Below, piece after piece: positions 8,089 to 15,948 of a stretch of DNA of 64,000 nucleotides; the stretch's first letter is position 1, and every line of letters begins with the position of its first letter. The notes beneath the pieces were generated by a model. That model worked only from the letters and a program-made list of their open reading frames with translations. It searched no databases and was not told the DNA's origin. Source of the DNA: Brevibacillus_H sp049846925. Its GTDB lineage: Bacteria > Bacillota > Bacilli > Brevibacillales > Brevibacillaceae. Made by a program: the position numbers and the translations under genes. The DNA lies in the NCBI RefSeq assembly GCF_049846925.1, contig NZ_JBNCMT010000021.1:1-64000 (forward strand). The letters are read 5' to 3'.

Positions 8089-9159
8089 ATGGCACATGTA
8101 CTGGCTGATCATAGAGATGTTTGGGTTTTCATTGAACAACATGAAGGCAAAATTGCAGGTGTTTCATTAGAACTCCTTGGTGCAGGTCGTGCTCTTGCGG
8201 ATAAGCTCGAAGCAAATCTTTGCGGCGTTTTGCTTGGCTCCAATATAAAAGAATTGCCTAAAACCTGTTTTGCACATGGTGCAGATATTGTTTACATGAT
8301 GGATGCTCCTGTTTTAAAAGACTACCGCTCTGAGACATACATGCAGGGTGTTGTAGAACTTTGTGAAAAATATAAGCCAGAAATCTTCTTGTACGGTGCA
8401 ACTTCTACAGGTAAAGACCTGGCGAGTGCTGTAACAACTGAATTGGCAACCGGTTTGACTGCTGATACAACGATCCTTGACGTTGATGTTGCAGGTCGTT
8501 TACTCGAAGCAAGCCGCCCAGCTTTCGGTGGTAATATCATGGCTACCATCCTTTGTAAGAACCATCGTCCACAGATGGCATCTGTGCGCCCTCGCGTTAT
8601 GAAAGCGCTTGAACCGGATTACACTCGTACGGGAAAAGTGGTTGAAGAGCCTTTCCATGTGGAAGAAGAAAGCCTTCGTACCAAAGTGCTCAAAGTGGTA
8701 ATGGATGCAGGCAAAGGAGTAAACCTCGAAGAAGCGCATATCATCGTTGCAGGTGGTAAAGGCTTAGGGGATCAAAAAGGCTTTGATCTTTGCCATCAAC
8801 TGGCTGAAGCACTCGGTGGAACAGTAGGTGCAAGCCGTGACGCAGTTGAAGCTGGTTGGATCGGTCATGAATATCAAATCGGTCAAACAGGTGTTACCGT
8901 AACACCGAAAATCTACTTTGCCATCGGTATCTCTGGTGCTGTACAACACGTTGTTGGTATGCAGAACTCCGAGTTGATTATTGCGATCAATAAAGATCCA
9001 AATGCTGCTATCTTCCAGGTAGCTACGTACGGAATTGTTGGTGACGCATTCGAAATCGTACCTCTTCTCATCGAAGAATTCAAAAAATGGACTCCACAAA
9101 AACAAGTCCAAGAAGTTGCTGCTGCAGCGGAACAGGAAGGGGAGAGCGTACGTGGCTAA
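8089..9159 (+). CDS. etfA: Electron transfer flavoprotein alpha subunit (FixB-like)
   Basis: A 356-residue subunit, longer than classical EtfA (about 320) because of an N-terminal segment and a C-terminal Ala/Glu/Gln-rich tail (residues ~335-356). The ATG at 8089, two bases after the etfB stop, is preceded by AAAGGAGG. The FAD domain is clear: VAGGKGLGDQKGF near 222, followed by SRDAVEAGWIGHEYQIGQTG and ISGAVQHVVGMQNS. It binds the FAD that receives electrons from EtfB. Its stop overlaps the start of fixC by 8 bases. Confidence 0.95.
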   Translation: MAHVLADHRDVWVFIEQHEGKIAGVSLELLGAGRALADKLEANLCGVLLGSNIKELPKTCFAHGADIVYMMDAPVLKDYRSETYMQGVVELCEKYKPEIFLYGATSTGKDLASAVTTELATGLTADTTILDVDVAGRLLEASRPAFGGNIMATILCKNHRPQMASVRPRVMKALEPDYTRTGKVVEEPFHVEEESLRTKVLKVVMDAGKGVNLEEAHIIVAGGKGLGDQKGFDLCHQLAEALGGTVGASRDAVEAGWIGHEYQIGQTGVTVTPKIYFAIGISGAVQHVVGMQNSELIIAINKDPNAAIFQVATYGIVGDAFEIVPLLIEEFKKWTPQKQVQEVAAAAEQEGESVRG

Positions 9160-10450
9160 ACAAAAATTTGACGTAATCGTAGTCGGTGCTGGTCCTGCTG
9201 GTACTGCCTGTGCTCTAACTAGTGCCAAAGCTGGCCTCAACGTTCTCTTGATCGAGCGTGGTGAATACCCAGGTGCCAAAAACGTAATGGGTGGAGTATT
9301 ATATCGTAAACAAACAGAAGAGTTCGTTCCTGAATTCTGGAAAGAAGCTCCAATTGAGCGCCCAGTTATTGAGCAACGCTTCTGGATGTTAGGTGAAGAA
9401 TCCGTTATGTCCTTTGGTTATAAAGGGATGGAATGGGCAAAAGAACCATATAACTGTTTTACCGTTCTACGTGCGAAGTTCGACCAATGGTTCGCAAACA
9501 AAGCAGTAGAAGCAGGAGCTCTTTTGATCAATGAAACAGTTGTAACTGAATGTATCGTGGAAGATGGACGTGTGGTAGGTGTACGCACTGACCGTCCTGA
9601 TGGCGATGTATATGCTGATGTAGTAGTACTCGCAGACGGGGTTAACTCCCTTCTCTCCAAGCAACTCGGATTCCATAAAGAGATCAAGCCAGATCATGTT
9701 GCCTTGGCAGTAATGGAAGTTTTGAAATTGCCTGCTGAAAAAATTGAAGAACGTTTCAACCTTGAACCGAATCAAGGCTGTACGATTGAATTATACGGGG
9801 ATGCAACGAAAGGTGTAGTGGGTACTGCTTTCCTGTACACCAACAAAGACTCTATCAATATCGGTGTGGGTACCACCCTATCCGGTTTAATTAAATCCAA
9901 AATGCGTCCATACGATCTCTTGGAATACGTGAAGAATCACAAAATGATTCAACCGTTGATCAAGGGTAGTGAAGCACAGGAGTATGCAGCACACTTGATT
10001 CCAGAGGGTGGCTATCATGCCATTCCAAAAGTAGCAGGAAATGGTGTGTTGGTAGTCGGGGATGCTGCTCAGTTGGTTAACGGTATCCACCGTGAAGGTT
10101 CCAACTTGGCGATGACATCCGGTAAACTTGCTGCTGAAACGATCATTTTGGCGAAGAAAGCGGGAGACTTCAGCGAAAATATGCTGGATAGCTACCGTAC
10201 TCGTCTGATGGATAGCTTTGTTGGTCAAGACTTGAAGAAATACAAGGATGCGACTCATACATTCGAGAACTATCCACAGTACCTCCGTGATTACATCCCG
10301 ATGATGAACGAAGCAGCCAGTGAGTTCTTCACTGTCGACGGCACATCGAAGAAAGATAAGCAAACTAAGATTCTCAAGTCAATTCGTGAGAAACATGGCA
10401 CGATGAAGCTGGTAAGTGATATCTATCGAGCATGGAAGGTGATGAAATAA
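9152..10450 (+). CDS. fixC: FixC-like flavoprotein (ETF:quinone oxidoreductase family)
   Basis: A 432-residue FAD protein. The GTG at 9152 has GGAAGGGGAG upstream and overlaps the end of etfA. An N-terminal VVGAGPAGTACAL binds FAD (residues ~10-22) and GDAAQLVNGIHREGSNLAM (~300) is the conserved C-terminal FAD/quinone region. Unlike mitochondrial ETF-QO it lacks a fused iron-sulfur domain; that part is supplied by the separate fixX gene. It likely passes ETF electrons to menaquinone at the membrane face. Confidence 0.93.
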   Translation: MAKQKFDVIVVGAGPAGTACALTSAKAGLNVLLIERGEYPGAKNVMGGVLYRKQTEEFVPEFWKEAPIERPVIEQRFWMLGEESVMSFGYKGMEWAKEPYNCFTVLRAKFDQWFANKAVEAGALLINETVVTECIVEDGRVVGVRTDRPDGDVYADVVVLADGVNSLLSKQLGFHKEIKPDHVALAVMEVLKLPAEKIEERFNLEPNQGCTIELYGDATKGVVGTAFLYTNKDSINIGVGTTLSGLIKSKMRPYDLLEYVKNHKMIQPLIKGSEAQEYAAHLIPEGGYHAIPKVAGNGVLVVGDAAQLVNGIHREGSNLAMTSGKLAAETIILAKKAGDFSENMLDSYRTRLMDSFVGQDLKKYKDATHTFENYPQYLRDYIPMMNEAASEFFTVDGTSKKDKQTKILKSIREKHGTMKLVSDIYRAWKVMK

Positions 10451-10749
10451 TGAGCAAGGTGGAAAAAACAAATACTCTTGAAGCCAAGCAATATCTTGTC
10501 CGTTTCCGTGCAAACCATGAATCTCATCTTCACGTCCTTGATCACGATATTTGCGCTACGAAATGTCCGGATAAGCTATGCACGGTTTTCTGCCCGGCAG
10601 AAGTGTATAAATGGGAAGACAAGGGACGTATGGCTGTAGGTTATGAAGGATGTCACGAGTGTGGAAGCTGCCGTATTGGCTGCCCGCATCAAAACATCAA
10701 GTGGGAATATCCAAAAGGTGGACATGGTATCGTTTTCCGCTTAGCATAG
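10450..10749 (+). CDS. fixX: FixX-like ferredoxin
   Basis: A 99-residue ferredoxin-like protein. The ATG shares its first base with the last base of the fixC stop, and GGAAGGTGA precedes it, so translation is coupled. Cysteines occur in two clusters, CPDKLCTVFCPAE and CHECGSCRIGCP, able to bind a 4Fe-4S centre as in FixX. It completes an etfB-etfA-fixC-fixX set equivalent to FixABCX. A terminator follows at once. Confidence 0.93.
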   Translation: MSKVEKTNTLEAKQYLVRFRANHESHLHVLDHDICATKCPDKLCTVFCPAEVYKWEDKGRMAVGYEGCHECGSCRIGCPHQNIKWEYPKGGHGIVFRLA

Positions 10750-10761
10750 AATCAATTGACC

Positions 10762-10798
10762 AAAAGACCTGTTTCGATTTAGGAACAGGTCTTTTTGC
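10762..10798 (+). terminator. Terminator of the etfBA-fixCX operon
   Basis: AAAAGACCTGTT/AACAGGTCTTTTT is a 12-bp perfect stem with a 10-base loop and T tail. Confidence 0.9.
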
Positions 10799-10886
10799 TT
10801 TCTGGCAAACCGGAAGCTCCTTTTTTAGAATATGTAGCTACAACATGGGAAAACCTACAAATAGTCGTGAAGCAGGGAGGTAAACT

Positions 10887-11075
10887 ATGGCCAATCCAAG
10901 GAAAGATCTTTCCGACTCTTTATATGAATCCCGTGATGATGCCTTTATGGACATTGATCGCATGGTGAATGAAGGCCTTGGTGGAGGACAGGTAACTGTA
11001 CAAAATGGGTTGATCGAAGAAACTCAAACTGATACCATGTCGGGTTCCGATAAAATGGAACAGGAAAAAGAATAG
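10887..11075 (+). CDS. Small acidic hypothetical protein upstream of sspH
   Basis: A 62-residue acidic, hydrophilic protein (MANPRKDLSDSLYESRDDAF start) with no membrane segment or recognised domain. GGGAGGT lies 7 bases before the ATG. Its stop overlaps the ribosome binding site of the SspH-type gene 14 bases downstream, so the two form an operon and a sporulation-related role is plausible but only by context. Confidence 0.75.
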   Translation: MANPRKDLSDSLYESRDDAFMDIDRMVNEGLGGGQVTVQNGLIEETQTDTMSGSDKMEQEKE

Positions 11076-11088
11076 GAGGTACATACAG

Positions 11089-11268
11089 ATGGATGTAAAT
11101 CGTGCTTTACAGATTGTACAGTCTGAAGAAAAGATTCAAGTCATGTATCAAGGAGTTCCCGTCTGGATCGATGGGGTAGAAGAGGCTACTAATACGGTTC
11201 GGATTCATCCGGAAAGTGATCCCAAAGATACCAAGCGAGTATCTGTGAAGCTATTGGATGAAAAATAA
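11089..11268 (+). CDS. sspH: Small acid-soluble spore protein, H-type
   Basis: A 59-residue protein matching the SASP H family: MDVNRALQIVQS start, central VMYQGVPVWIDGVEE and a late VRIHPESDP segment. AGGAGGT lies 8 bases before ATG. H-type SASPs accumulate in the forespore core under sigma-G; the gene therefore supports an endospore-forming host. A terminator hairpin follows within 10 bases. Confidence 0.9.
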   Translation: MDVNRALQIVQSEEKIQVMYQGVPVWIDGVEEATNTVRIHPESDPKDTKRVSVKLLDEK

Positions 11269-11272
11269 ATAA

Positions 11273-11320
11273 GAGGGCGGTTCCACAAGTCTAATTTAGA
11301 CTGAGGGCCGCCCCTTTCTG
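11273..11320 (+). terminator. Terminator between sspH and clpP (possibly bidirectional)
   Basis: AGGGCGG pairs with CCGCCCCT, with an inner AGTCT/AGACT stem, followed by CCCCTTTCT. It sits between two convergent genes, and the opposite strand also has a T-rich stretch. Confidence 0.65.
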
Positions 11321-11358
11321 CTTTTCTTGCTGTATGTACTTCAAAGTCAATTTTATGA

Positions 11359-11955
11359 TTATTTAGCTGGTGTTTTGGTAATCACGTCGTCAATAATACC
11401 GTATTCTTTGGCCTGTTGAGCGGACATGAAGTTATCCCGATCTGTATCCTGCGCGATTCGCTCGATTGGCTGCCCTGTTCTCTCTGCGTAAATACTGTTT
11501 AAGTGTTCACGCATTTTGATAATGCGTTTAGCTGCAATCTCGATGTCGCTTGCTTGGCCTTGTGCGCCACCCAGTGGTTGGTGAATCATTACCTCGCTGT
11601 TAGGAAGGGCATAACGTTTGCCTTTTGCTCCTGCACAAAGCAAGAAGGAACCCATGGAAGCGGCCATACCGATGCAGATCGTAGAAACGTCAGGCTTGAT
11701 AAATTGCATGGTATCATAAATAGCCATACCAGCAGTAATGGAACCACCGGGACTATTAATGTACAAATGGATATCCTTATCAGGGTCTTCTGCTGCCAAG
11801 AATAACAGTTGGGCTACCACGATATTGGATACGACGTCATTGATCGGGGTTCCTAAAAAAATAATCCGATCTTTCAACAGTCGAGAGTAAATATCGTAAG
11901 CACGCTCACCACGATTGGTTTGTTCAATTACGGTAGGTATTAGGTTCATGTTCAT
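11359..11955 (-). CDS. clpP: ATP-dependent Clp protease proteolytic subunit
   Basis: A 198-residue serine protease subunit. The catalytic Ser lies in GMAASMGSFLL (~98), His in VMIHQPLGG (~123) and Asp in DTDRDNFM (~172). The ATG at 11955 is preferred over an in-frame ATG six bases later because GGGAGGAGG lies 8 bases before it. ClpP forms a double-heptamer chamber that degrades proteins delivered by ClpX or ClpC. It is convergent with the sspH operon. Confidence 0.97.
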   Translation of the reverse strand: MNMNLIPTVIEQTNRGERAYDIYSRLLKDRIIFLGTPINDVVSNIVVAQLLFLAAEDPDKDIHLYINSPGGSITAGMAIYDTMQFIKPDVSTICIGMAASMGSFLLCAGAKGKRYALPNSEVMIHQPLGGAQGQASDIEIAAKRIIKMREHLNSIYAERTGQPIERIAQDTDRDNFMSAQQAKEYGIIDDVITKTPAK

Positions 11956-12057
11956 TCCTCATTCCTCCTCCCTTTACAAGTATCATACAAGAATGGTCAA
12001 CAAAGGTCAAACATTTCAAAACAATTCTCTCTCTAATGTATCCGAAATGCTGGCAAC

Positions 12058-13188
12058 TTAAACGGCTCTTCGGTTTATCGAACGTATGGTTACAGCAATT
12101 GCTCCAAGGAAGAAAATCCAGACTCCAAGATCCAGGAGAAAGCCTACGAACGGAATTTTTAAAAGTCCATACAAGGCAAGGATTCCGAGAAACTCTGCGA
12201 AAATGGGATGGATGGGCAAATTGTAGTGCTTCACGATACGTGTGCCTGCCCAGGACCCTACGAAAATTTTTGCCACGAAAAGTAGAATGAGGTAGCTGAA
12301 CAACAACGTGAGCCCAGTTGGAATACCAATGACGCTGAAGAGTAAAATCAAAATAGCAACAGGAACACTTAAGAAGAAAACCAACCCGAAACCAAATGTC
12401 GTTGCTTGTTTGGTATCGAATTGACTATGAATTCGATTCAACGTGCTTCCCAAAAGGAATCGGAGCAACAACCAGACAATAATCGTACTGAGCAGGAACA
12501 TTAGCACCATAATCAGAGGGATATATTTCGTGTTGTCTTCTTCATCTGGTTCAGCCTTACTGAAATGTTCAGTACCCGATAGGACAGCGCCAGGCTGAAT
12601 GAGTGCTTTTGATGGGCTGGTATACTCCAGATTTCCATCCACTCGAGCGGTAGAACCCAATTCCAGATGGTTCACAGTTAGTAATGAGGTGCCTCGTCCC
12701 AACTTCCCGGCAATCAGCATGTTATTAACGAATCCGTTTGCTTCTTTCTTAACCTCACCGGCCAGATCGAATGTTTCCGAGAAGGTAAGGATGCTGCCAT
12801 TGACGGTTCCTTTTTCCGTTATTGATGTTTGTTGAGCGAATGACGTGATGTTGCGGGATATAGATCCACTTACAGTAGCATATTGGGTGAAGGCTCGAAG
12901 ATTTCCATCAATTTTTCCATGAATGTCCGTTTCGGCAGCAAAGGCAATCACGTCACCGTTTACGTTTCCGTTAATCTGTATACTTTCAGCGAAAACATAT
13001 AGGTCCCCGTTGATTGTTCCGTCGATAATGGCTTTATGAGCACTAAGCACCATATCTCCTTCATGAACCTGATCTGGAGCGAGTATATATTTCTCCTGAT
13101 CGATGCTGCTCAAAGCATAAACCATGCTACCTGAGCTGATAAACAGCAATAATACTGCCAGCAGGGAACAAGTGAACAATCGTTTCAC
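12058..13188 (-). CDS. Bactofilin-like polymer-forming protein with signal peptide and membrane domain
   Basis: A 376-residue protein. Residues 1-25 are a signal peptide or anchor (MKRLFTCSLLAVLLLF). Residues ~40-200 contain repeated short beta-helix turns of the bactofilin type (IDGTINGDLYVFAESIQING, NVNGDVIAFA, KIDGNLRAFT). From ~222 there are several transmembrane helices. The start overlaps the anti-sigma gene stop by 4 bases, so it is the third gene of a sigma/anti-sigma operon and a candidate effector in the envelope-stress response. The extracytoplasmic bactofilin part is inferred from the signal peptide. Confidence 0.8.
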   Translation of the reverse strand: MKRLFTCSLLAVLLLFISSGSMVYALSSIDQEKYILAPDQVHEGDMVLSAHKAIIDGTINGDLYVFAESIQINGNVNGDVIAFAAETDIHGKIDGNLRAFTQYATVSGSISRNITSFAQQTSITEKGTVNGSILTFSETFDLAGEVKKEANGFVNNMLIAGKLGRGTSLLTVNHLELGSTARVDGNLEYTSPSKALIQPGAVLSGTEHFSKAEPDEEDNTKYIPLIMVLMFLLSTIIVWLLLRFLLGSTLNRIHSQFDTKQATTFGFGLVFFLSVPVAILILLFSVIGIPTGLTLLFSYLILLFVAKIFVGSWAGTRIVKHYNLPIHPIFAEFLGILALYGLLKIPFVGFLLDLGVWIFFLGAIAVTIRSINRRAV

Positions 13189-13739
13189 TCTTTCATCACC
13201 CCTTCTGAGTTACCCCAATGAGAACCGGTCGTTCGGAAAAGGTAAGTGAACAGCATGATGCTGAGTGTTATCACACATATTCCGGAGAGGGAATAGATGG
13301 TCGAGGCTGAAAAAAACGATGACAAATTTTCACGTAACCAAAACGTAGAGTTCCAAAGAACAGAATGCTGCCAGGCACCCCAAACGGATTGCATCCACCG
13401 TATGGTCCAGCCCTGACAGTAGATCGTGCCAATGATAAACATGATCGCAGCTATACCAGCCATCACAAAGCAACGATAAGTTGATTTCATGCACTTTTCT
13501 TTGTGAATTTGAGCAATCATTTCAATTTGTTTGGTGGTGGTTTGCGAGAGTGCGATGGGAAAGGAAGTAATGGACAGGCAAAAGGAATGGCAAAAAAAGG
13601 ACTGTTCTGCTTGCAACCTGGCGAGTGTTGCCTGACAAGATGGGCAATCAAGCAGGTGGCTTGATACTTGCAGATTTTCTTCTGAACGTAATTCTCGGTC
13701 GATATACATCATCATGGTCAGTTCATCAATATGCTGCAT
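13185..13739 (-). CDS. Membrane anti-sigma factor (zinc-finger type)
   Basis: A 184-residue protein. The N-terminal HIDELTMMMYIDRELRSEENLQVSSHLLDCPSC region matches the anti-sigma zinc-finger family, with H-x3-C-x2-C geometry (HLLDCPSC). Two transmembrane segments follow near residues 95-115 and 152-172. It overlaps the sigma gene by 14 bases and has GGAGGG upstream. It should hold the co-encoded ECF factor at the membrane until a signal arrives. Confidence 0.85.
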   Translation of the reverse strand: MQHIDELTMMMYIDRELRSEENLQVSSHLLDCPSCQATLARLQAEQSFFCHSFCLSITSFPIALSQTTTKQIEMIAQIHKEKCMKSTYRCFVMAGIAAIMFIIGTIYCQGWTIRWMQSVWGAWQHSVLWNSTFWLRENLSSFFSASTIYSLSGICVITLSIMLFTYLFRTTGSHWGNSEGVMKE

Positions 13740-14337
13740 CGATTACCCTCCTTTGAACATGAGTCTCAAAAAGCTGCTTCAACTCTTTGCGTGCTCTGAA
13801 TAAACGGGTTCCTACTGTGTTCTTACTCATTCCTACAATTGCTCCAATCTCGTCATAGCTCAGTTGCTCGGTAAAGCGAAGCGTAACAATTAACCTGTCT
13901 GTTTCGTCTAGATAGGTTAACAGGCCTTGAAGATGAGCCATAAATTCCTTTTGTATGTAATCGCCTTCAGGATTATTGTCGGTATATGCTGTTTTATGTA
14001 TTTGATGATGAAGTTGATCATCTTCCATTGTGATCTCCCTCTTCTTTCGCAAGAAATCAATACATGTGTTAGAGACAAGTCGGTATAACCATGAATGAAA
14101 AGGGAAAGTCTGATCGTATTTATGCAGGTTCTGAGCGACTTTAAGCCAGACTTCATTGTTCACGTCTTGGGCGTCATGATAAGAATAGATCATCTTCTGA
14201 ATGATTCGGTAAGCCCTTGTACCAAATAAGTGAACAAGTGAATGAAATGCTGAAGAATTTCCTTGGAGAAACTGTTGAATATGTTGCAATGCTTGCAAAT
14301 TCATATTGTACAGTTCATCTCGTTGCGACTCATCCAT
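13726..14337 (-). CDS. ECF-type RNA polymerase sigma factor
   Basis: A 203-residue sigma-70 family factor. Region 2 includes YSYHDAQDVNNEVWLKVAQNLHKYD and FHSWLYRLVSNTCIDFLRKK; region 4 has LRFTEQLSYDEIGAIVGMSKNTVGTRLFRARKELK. ATG is preceded by AAAGGAGGT. It heads the three-gene operon with the anti-sigma and bactofilin-like genes. The target regulon cannot be read from the window. Confidence 0.92.
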   Translation of the reverse strand: MDESQRDELYNMNLQALQHIQQFLQGNSSAFHSLVHLFGTRAYRIIQKMIYSYHDAQDVNNEVWLKVAQNLHKYDQTFPFHSWLYRLVSNTCIDFLRKKREITMEDDQLHHQIHKTAYTDNNPEGDYIQKEFMAHLQGLLTYLDETDRLIVTLRFTEQLSYDEIGAIVGMSKNTVGTRLFRARKELKQLFETHVQRRVIDAAY

Positions 14338-14404
14338 TCGTATACCTCCTTTCGCTTGTTAATTACGAAAGAACACATGGATTAATTTCAAGAATAAATA
14401 AGAA

Positions 14405-14433
14405 TCATACTTATCCACAAAGATATCAACAAT
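14405..14433 (-). promoter_or_regulatory. Candidate promoter of the ECF sigma operon, with a DnaA box in its spacer
   Basis: On the minus strand TTGTTG and TATGAT are separated by exactly 17 bases, about 70 bases before the sigma gene. The spacer contains a complete DnaA box (14412-14420). Confidence 0.5.
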
Positions 14434-14560
14434 TTGTTAACAAAAACAAATGTTCGTAGGATGGTTTAAAAGAAAAAGGCAAAAAACCGCATAAAAAGTT
14501 GAATGACTTATCCACAGAGTTATGCACATTTTTCACAGGGTAATGATCTGTTGTGGATAA
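14412..14560. promoter_or_regulatory. DnaA-box cluster (four boxes in 150 bases)
   Basis: TTATCCACA occurs at 14412-14420 and 14508-14516, TTATGCACA at 14520-14528, and the reverse complement TGTGGATAA at 14552-14560. All fit the 9-mer TTATNCACA. A near match (TTTCACAGG) lies between. Non-origin DnaA-box clusters are known in B. subtilis, where they affect replication initiation and neighbouring genes. Confidence 0.7.
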
Positions 14561-14563
14561 ATA

Positions 14564-14596
14564 AAAAAAGAAGGTGAGCTGTTCACCTTCTTTTTG
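14564..14596 (-). terminator. Terminator behind the mini zinc-ribbon gene
   Basis: AAGAAGGTGA/TTCACCTTCTT is a strong stem, with A/T runs on both sides, so it could work in both directions. Confidence 0.75.
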
Positions 14597-14600
14597 TGGC

Positions 14601-14687
14601 TTATTTTTCGCAATGTGGGCACGGTTCGATTTCTTTTGCTTTACATTCCTCACAGTAAATAGGAAGTGGAGTTGTATTGTGTAACAT
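14601..14687 (-). CDS. 28-residue CxxC/CxxC mini-protein
   Basis: The frame encodes MLHNTTPLPIY followed by CEECKAKEIEPCPHCEK. GAAAGGAGA lies 7 bases before ATG and a strong terminator follows the stop by 5 bases, so it looks like a complete tiny transcription unit. Two CxxC pairs could bind one zinc ion. It is too short for most gene finders; function unknown. Confidence 0.6.
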   Translation of the reverse strand: MLHNTTPLPIYCEECKAKEIEPCPHCEK

Positions 14688-14789
14688 CAATATCTCTCCT
14701 TTCGTTGGTTCGAACATTAGGAATTACTCTTAGCCTATCACGATAAAGCTGTAAAGAAAAGTATTTTTGGTTGGCAGCCAGTAAAATGG

Positions 14790-15074
14790 ATGAGAGGTGA
14801 GTTGGAATGGTTTGTTCTGTTTATGGCAGTAAATCCACACGACATCATGGTCATGATTGTGTGGGCGACTCCCATTACCTATTTGTATGGGATTTCCGTC
14901 TCGTTGGTGATTGACTGGGCTGTGCGCAGATGGGAGATACAAAGCAACTGGAAGGTCGGACACATGTACCTATTTGCAGGTTGCCTGTTTTTCGGAATTT
15001 TATACTTGTTTGGGGTATTTGGTTGGGAAATCATGAAATCATCAAACAGGATGGAATGTATGAAGCGATTGTGA
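14790..15074 (+). CDS. Small membrane protein, hypothetical
   Basis: A 94-residue protein with hydrophobic stretches at residues ~6-15, 22-45 and 58-80, suggesting two or three membrane helices. The ATG at 14790 has no good ribosome binding site (AGAGGTGA lies just inside the frame), so the true start may be the TTG at 14802 or elsewhere. No family recognised. Confidence 0.45.
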   Translation: MRGELEWFVLFMAVNPHDIMVMIVWATPITYLYGISVSLVIDWAVRRWEIQSNWKVGHMYLFAGCLFFGILYLFGVFGWEIMKSSNRMECMKRL

Positions 15075-15128
15075 ATTGCCGGCAATGTGTGAAGGGAGGG
15101 TTTGAAGTGGAGTGGGAGATACGTCAAT

Positions 15129-15155
15129 AAAAAAACCAGGTATATAGCACCTAGT
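15129..15155 (-). terminator. Terminator beyond the partial tRNA-Arg copy
   Basis: On the minus strand AACTAGGT pairs fully (one G-T) with ACCTGGTT and is followed by seven T. Confidence 0.6.
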
Positions 15156-15164
15156 TTGTCATCT

Positions 15165-15187
15165 TATAGATGGTACGTCCGAGAGGA
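15165..15187 (-). repeat. Partial copy of the tRNA-Arg 3' end
   Basis: These 23 bases match 15742-15764 with one mismatch. They cover the T-arm/acceptor 3' strand, the CCA and the first bases beyond the tRNA gene. On the minus strand the order is intact tRNA, small gene, partial copy, terminator, as left by integration into a tRNA gene or by a decayed tRNA duplicate. Confidence 0.7.
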
Positions 15188-15248
15188 TCACTGCACCTAA
15201 CAACGCTTAAGGTGCAACGGAGGTTTACGTATGGGAAAGAAGGACTTT

Positions 15249-15563
15249 TTACTCGATAACAGGACCCGTACCGCCTGGACGTGTCCTATCAATTGTGTTG
15301 AGAACACGATCAATCATACTCCTGGTGTGTTCAGGATTGTTACCGTTACAACAACTCATTATAACTTCGTAGTATTGAAAACGTTCAAAGGGAAAGTGAA
15401 CAATGGAGATTGCACACCCGTTTGTTATACCTGTAACACTTTTTTGACTAACACTTACGTTTGAAAACAACCTCGTTCGCCTCAGCTCTTCTGCAATTCT
15501 TAGCTTTTGAAGTTCAATGTTTGAATAACTTATACGCCTGCTATACCAATTAAATATTGACAT
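15249..15563 (-). CDS. Hypothetical protein between the tRNA-Arg and its partial copy
   Basis: A 104-residue basic protein beginning MSIFNWYSRRISYSNIELQK. AAGGAGG lies 7 bases before ATG. No domain recognised. An overlapping opposite-strand frame (15231-15464) also has a fair ribosome binding site, so the choice of strand is not certain. It sits alone inside the segment bounded by the two tRNA-Arg 3'-end copies. Confidence 0.5.
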   Translation of the reverse strand: MSIFNWYSRRISYSNIELQKLRIAEELRRTRLFSNVSVSQKSVTGITNGCAISIVHFPFERFQYYEVIMSCCNGNNPEHTRSMIDRVLNTIDRTRPGGTGPVIE

Positions 15564-15675
15564 AGATGGTCCTCCTTAATGGATTTCCTTTCCTTACACT
15601 CCAGGTATTTTCCATATATTTACACATGAGAATTTTCATATATTATATTTAACTGTGTAGTTTTAGATAATTGTC

Positions 15676-15706
15676 CATAAAAAAACCTCCGTTTCTTCAA
15701 CGGAGG
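15676..15706 (-). terminator. Terminator behind tRNA-Arg
   Basis: GCCTCCGTT/AACGGAGGT stem with a 5-base loop and seven T on the minus strand. Confidence 0.8.
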
Positions 15707-15747
15707 CTAACGATTATTATTCAGAACCTAGTTATTATTCGTATAGA

Positions 15748-15822
15748 TGGTACGCCCGAGAGGAATCGAACCTCCGCACGCGGTTCCGGAGACCGCTGCT
15801 CTATCCACTGAGCTACGGGCGC
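15748..15822 (-). tRNA. tRNA-Arg (CCG)
   Basis: On the minus strand the acceptor GCGCCCG pairs with CGGGCGT, the anticodon loop TCTCCGGAA carries CCG, the T-loop is GGTTCGATTCC, and CCA is encoded. Total 75 bases. Confidence 0.93.
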
Positions 15823-15948
15823 AAAATTTAACACAGTAATGACTATTATAGAGGATAGACGTGAAAAAGTAAATCAAAAATGATTTCCTGTTGTACAAGC
15901 CATGTAGTGAACAAATTCAAAACTTTTTACCTATCCAAATTTTTGAGA

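Noticed and set aside
14508..14560. Chromosomal replication origin
   Set aside because: Four DnaA boxes occur, but there is no dnaA or dnaN gene, no AT-rich unwinding region and the surrounding genes are not the oriC set.
15231..15464. 77-codon frame with GGAGG upstream, plus strand
   Set aside because: It overlaps the minus-strand 104-codon gene, which has a better ribosome binding site (AAGGAGG) and a more protein-like composition. Kept only as an alternative.
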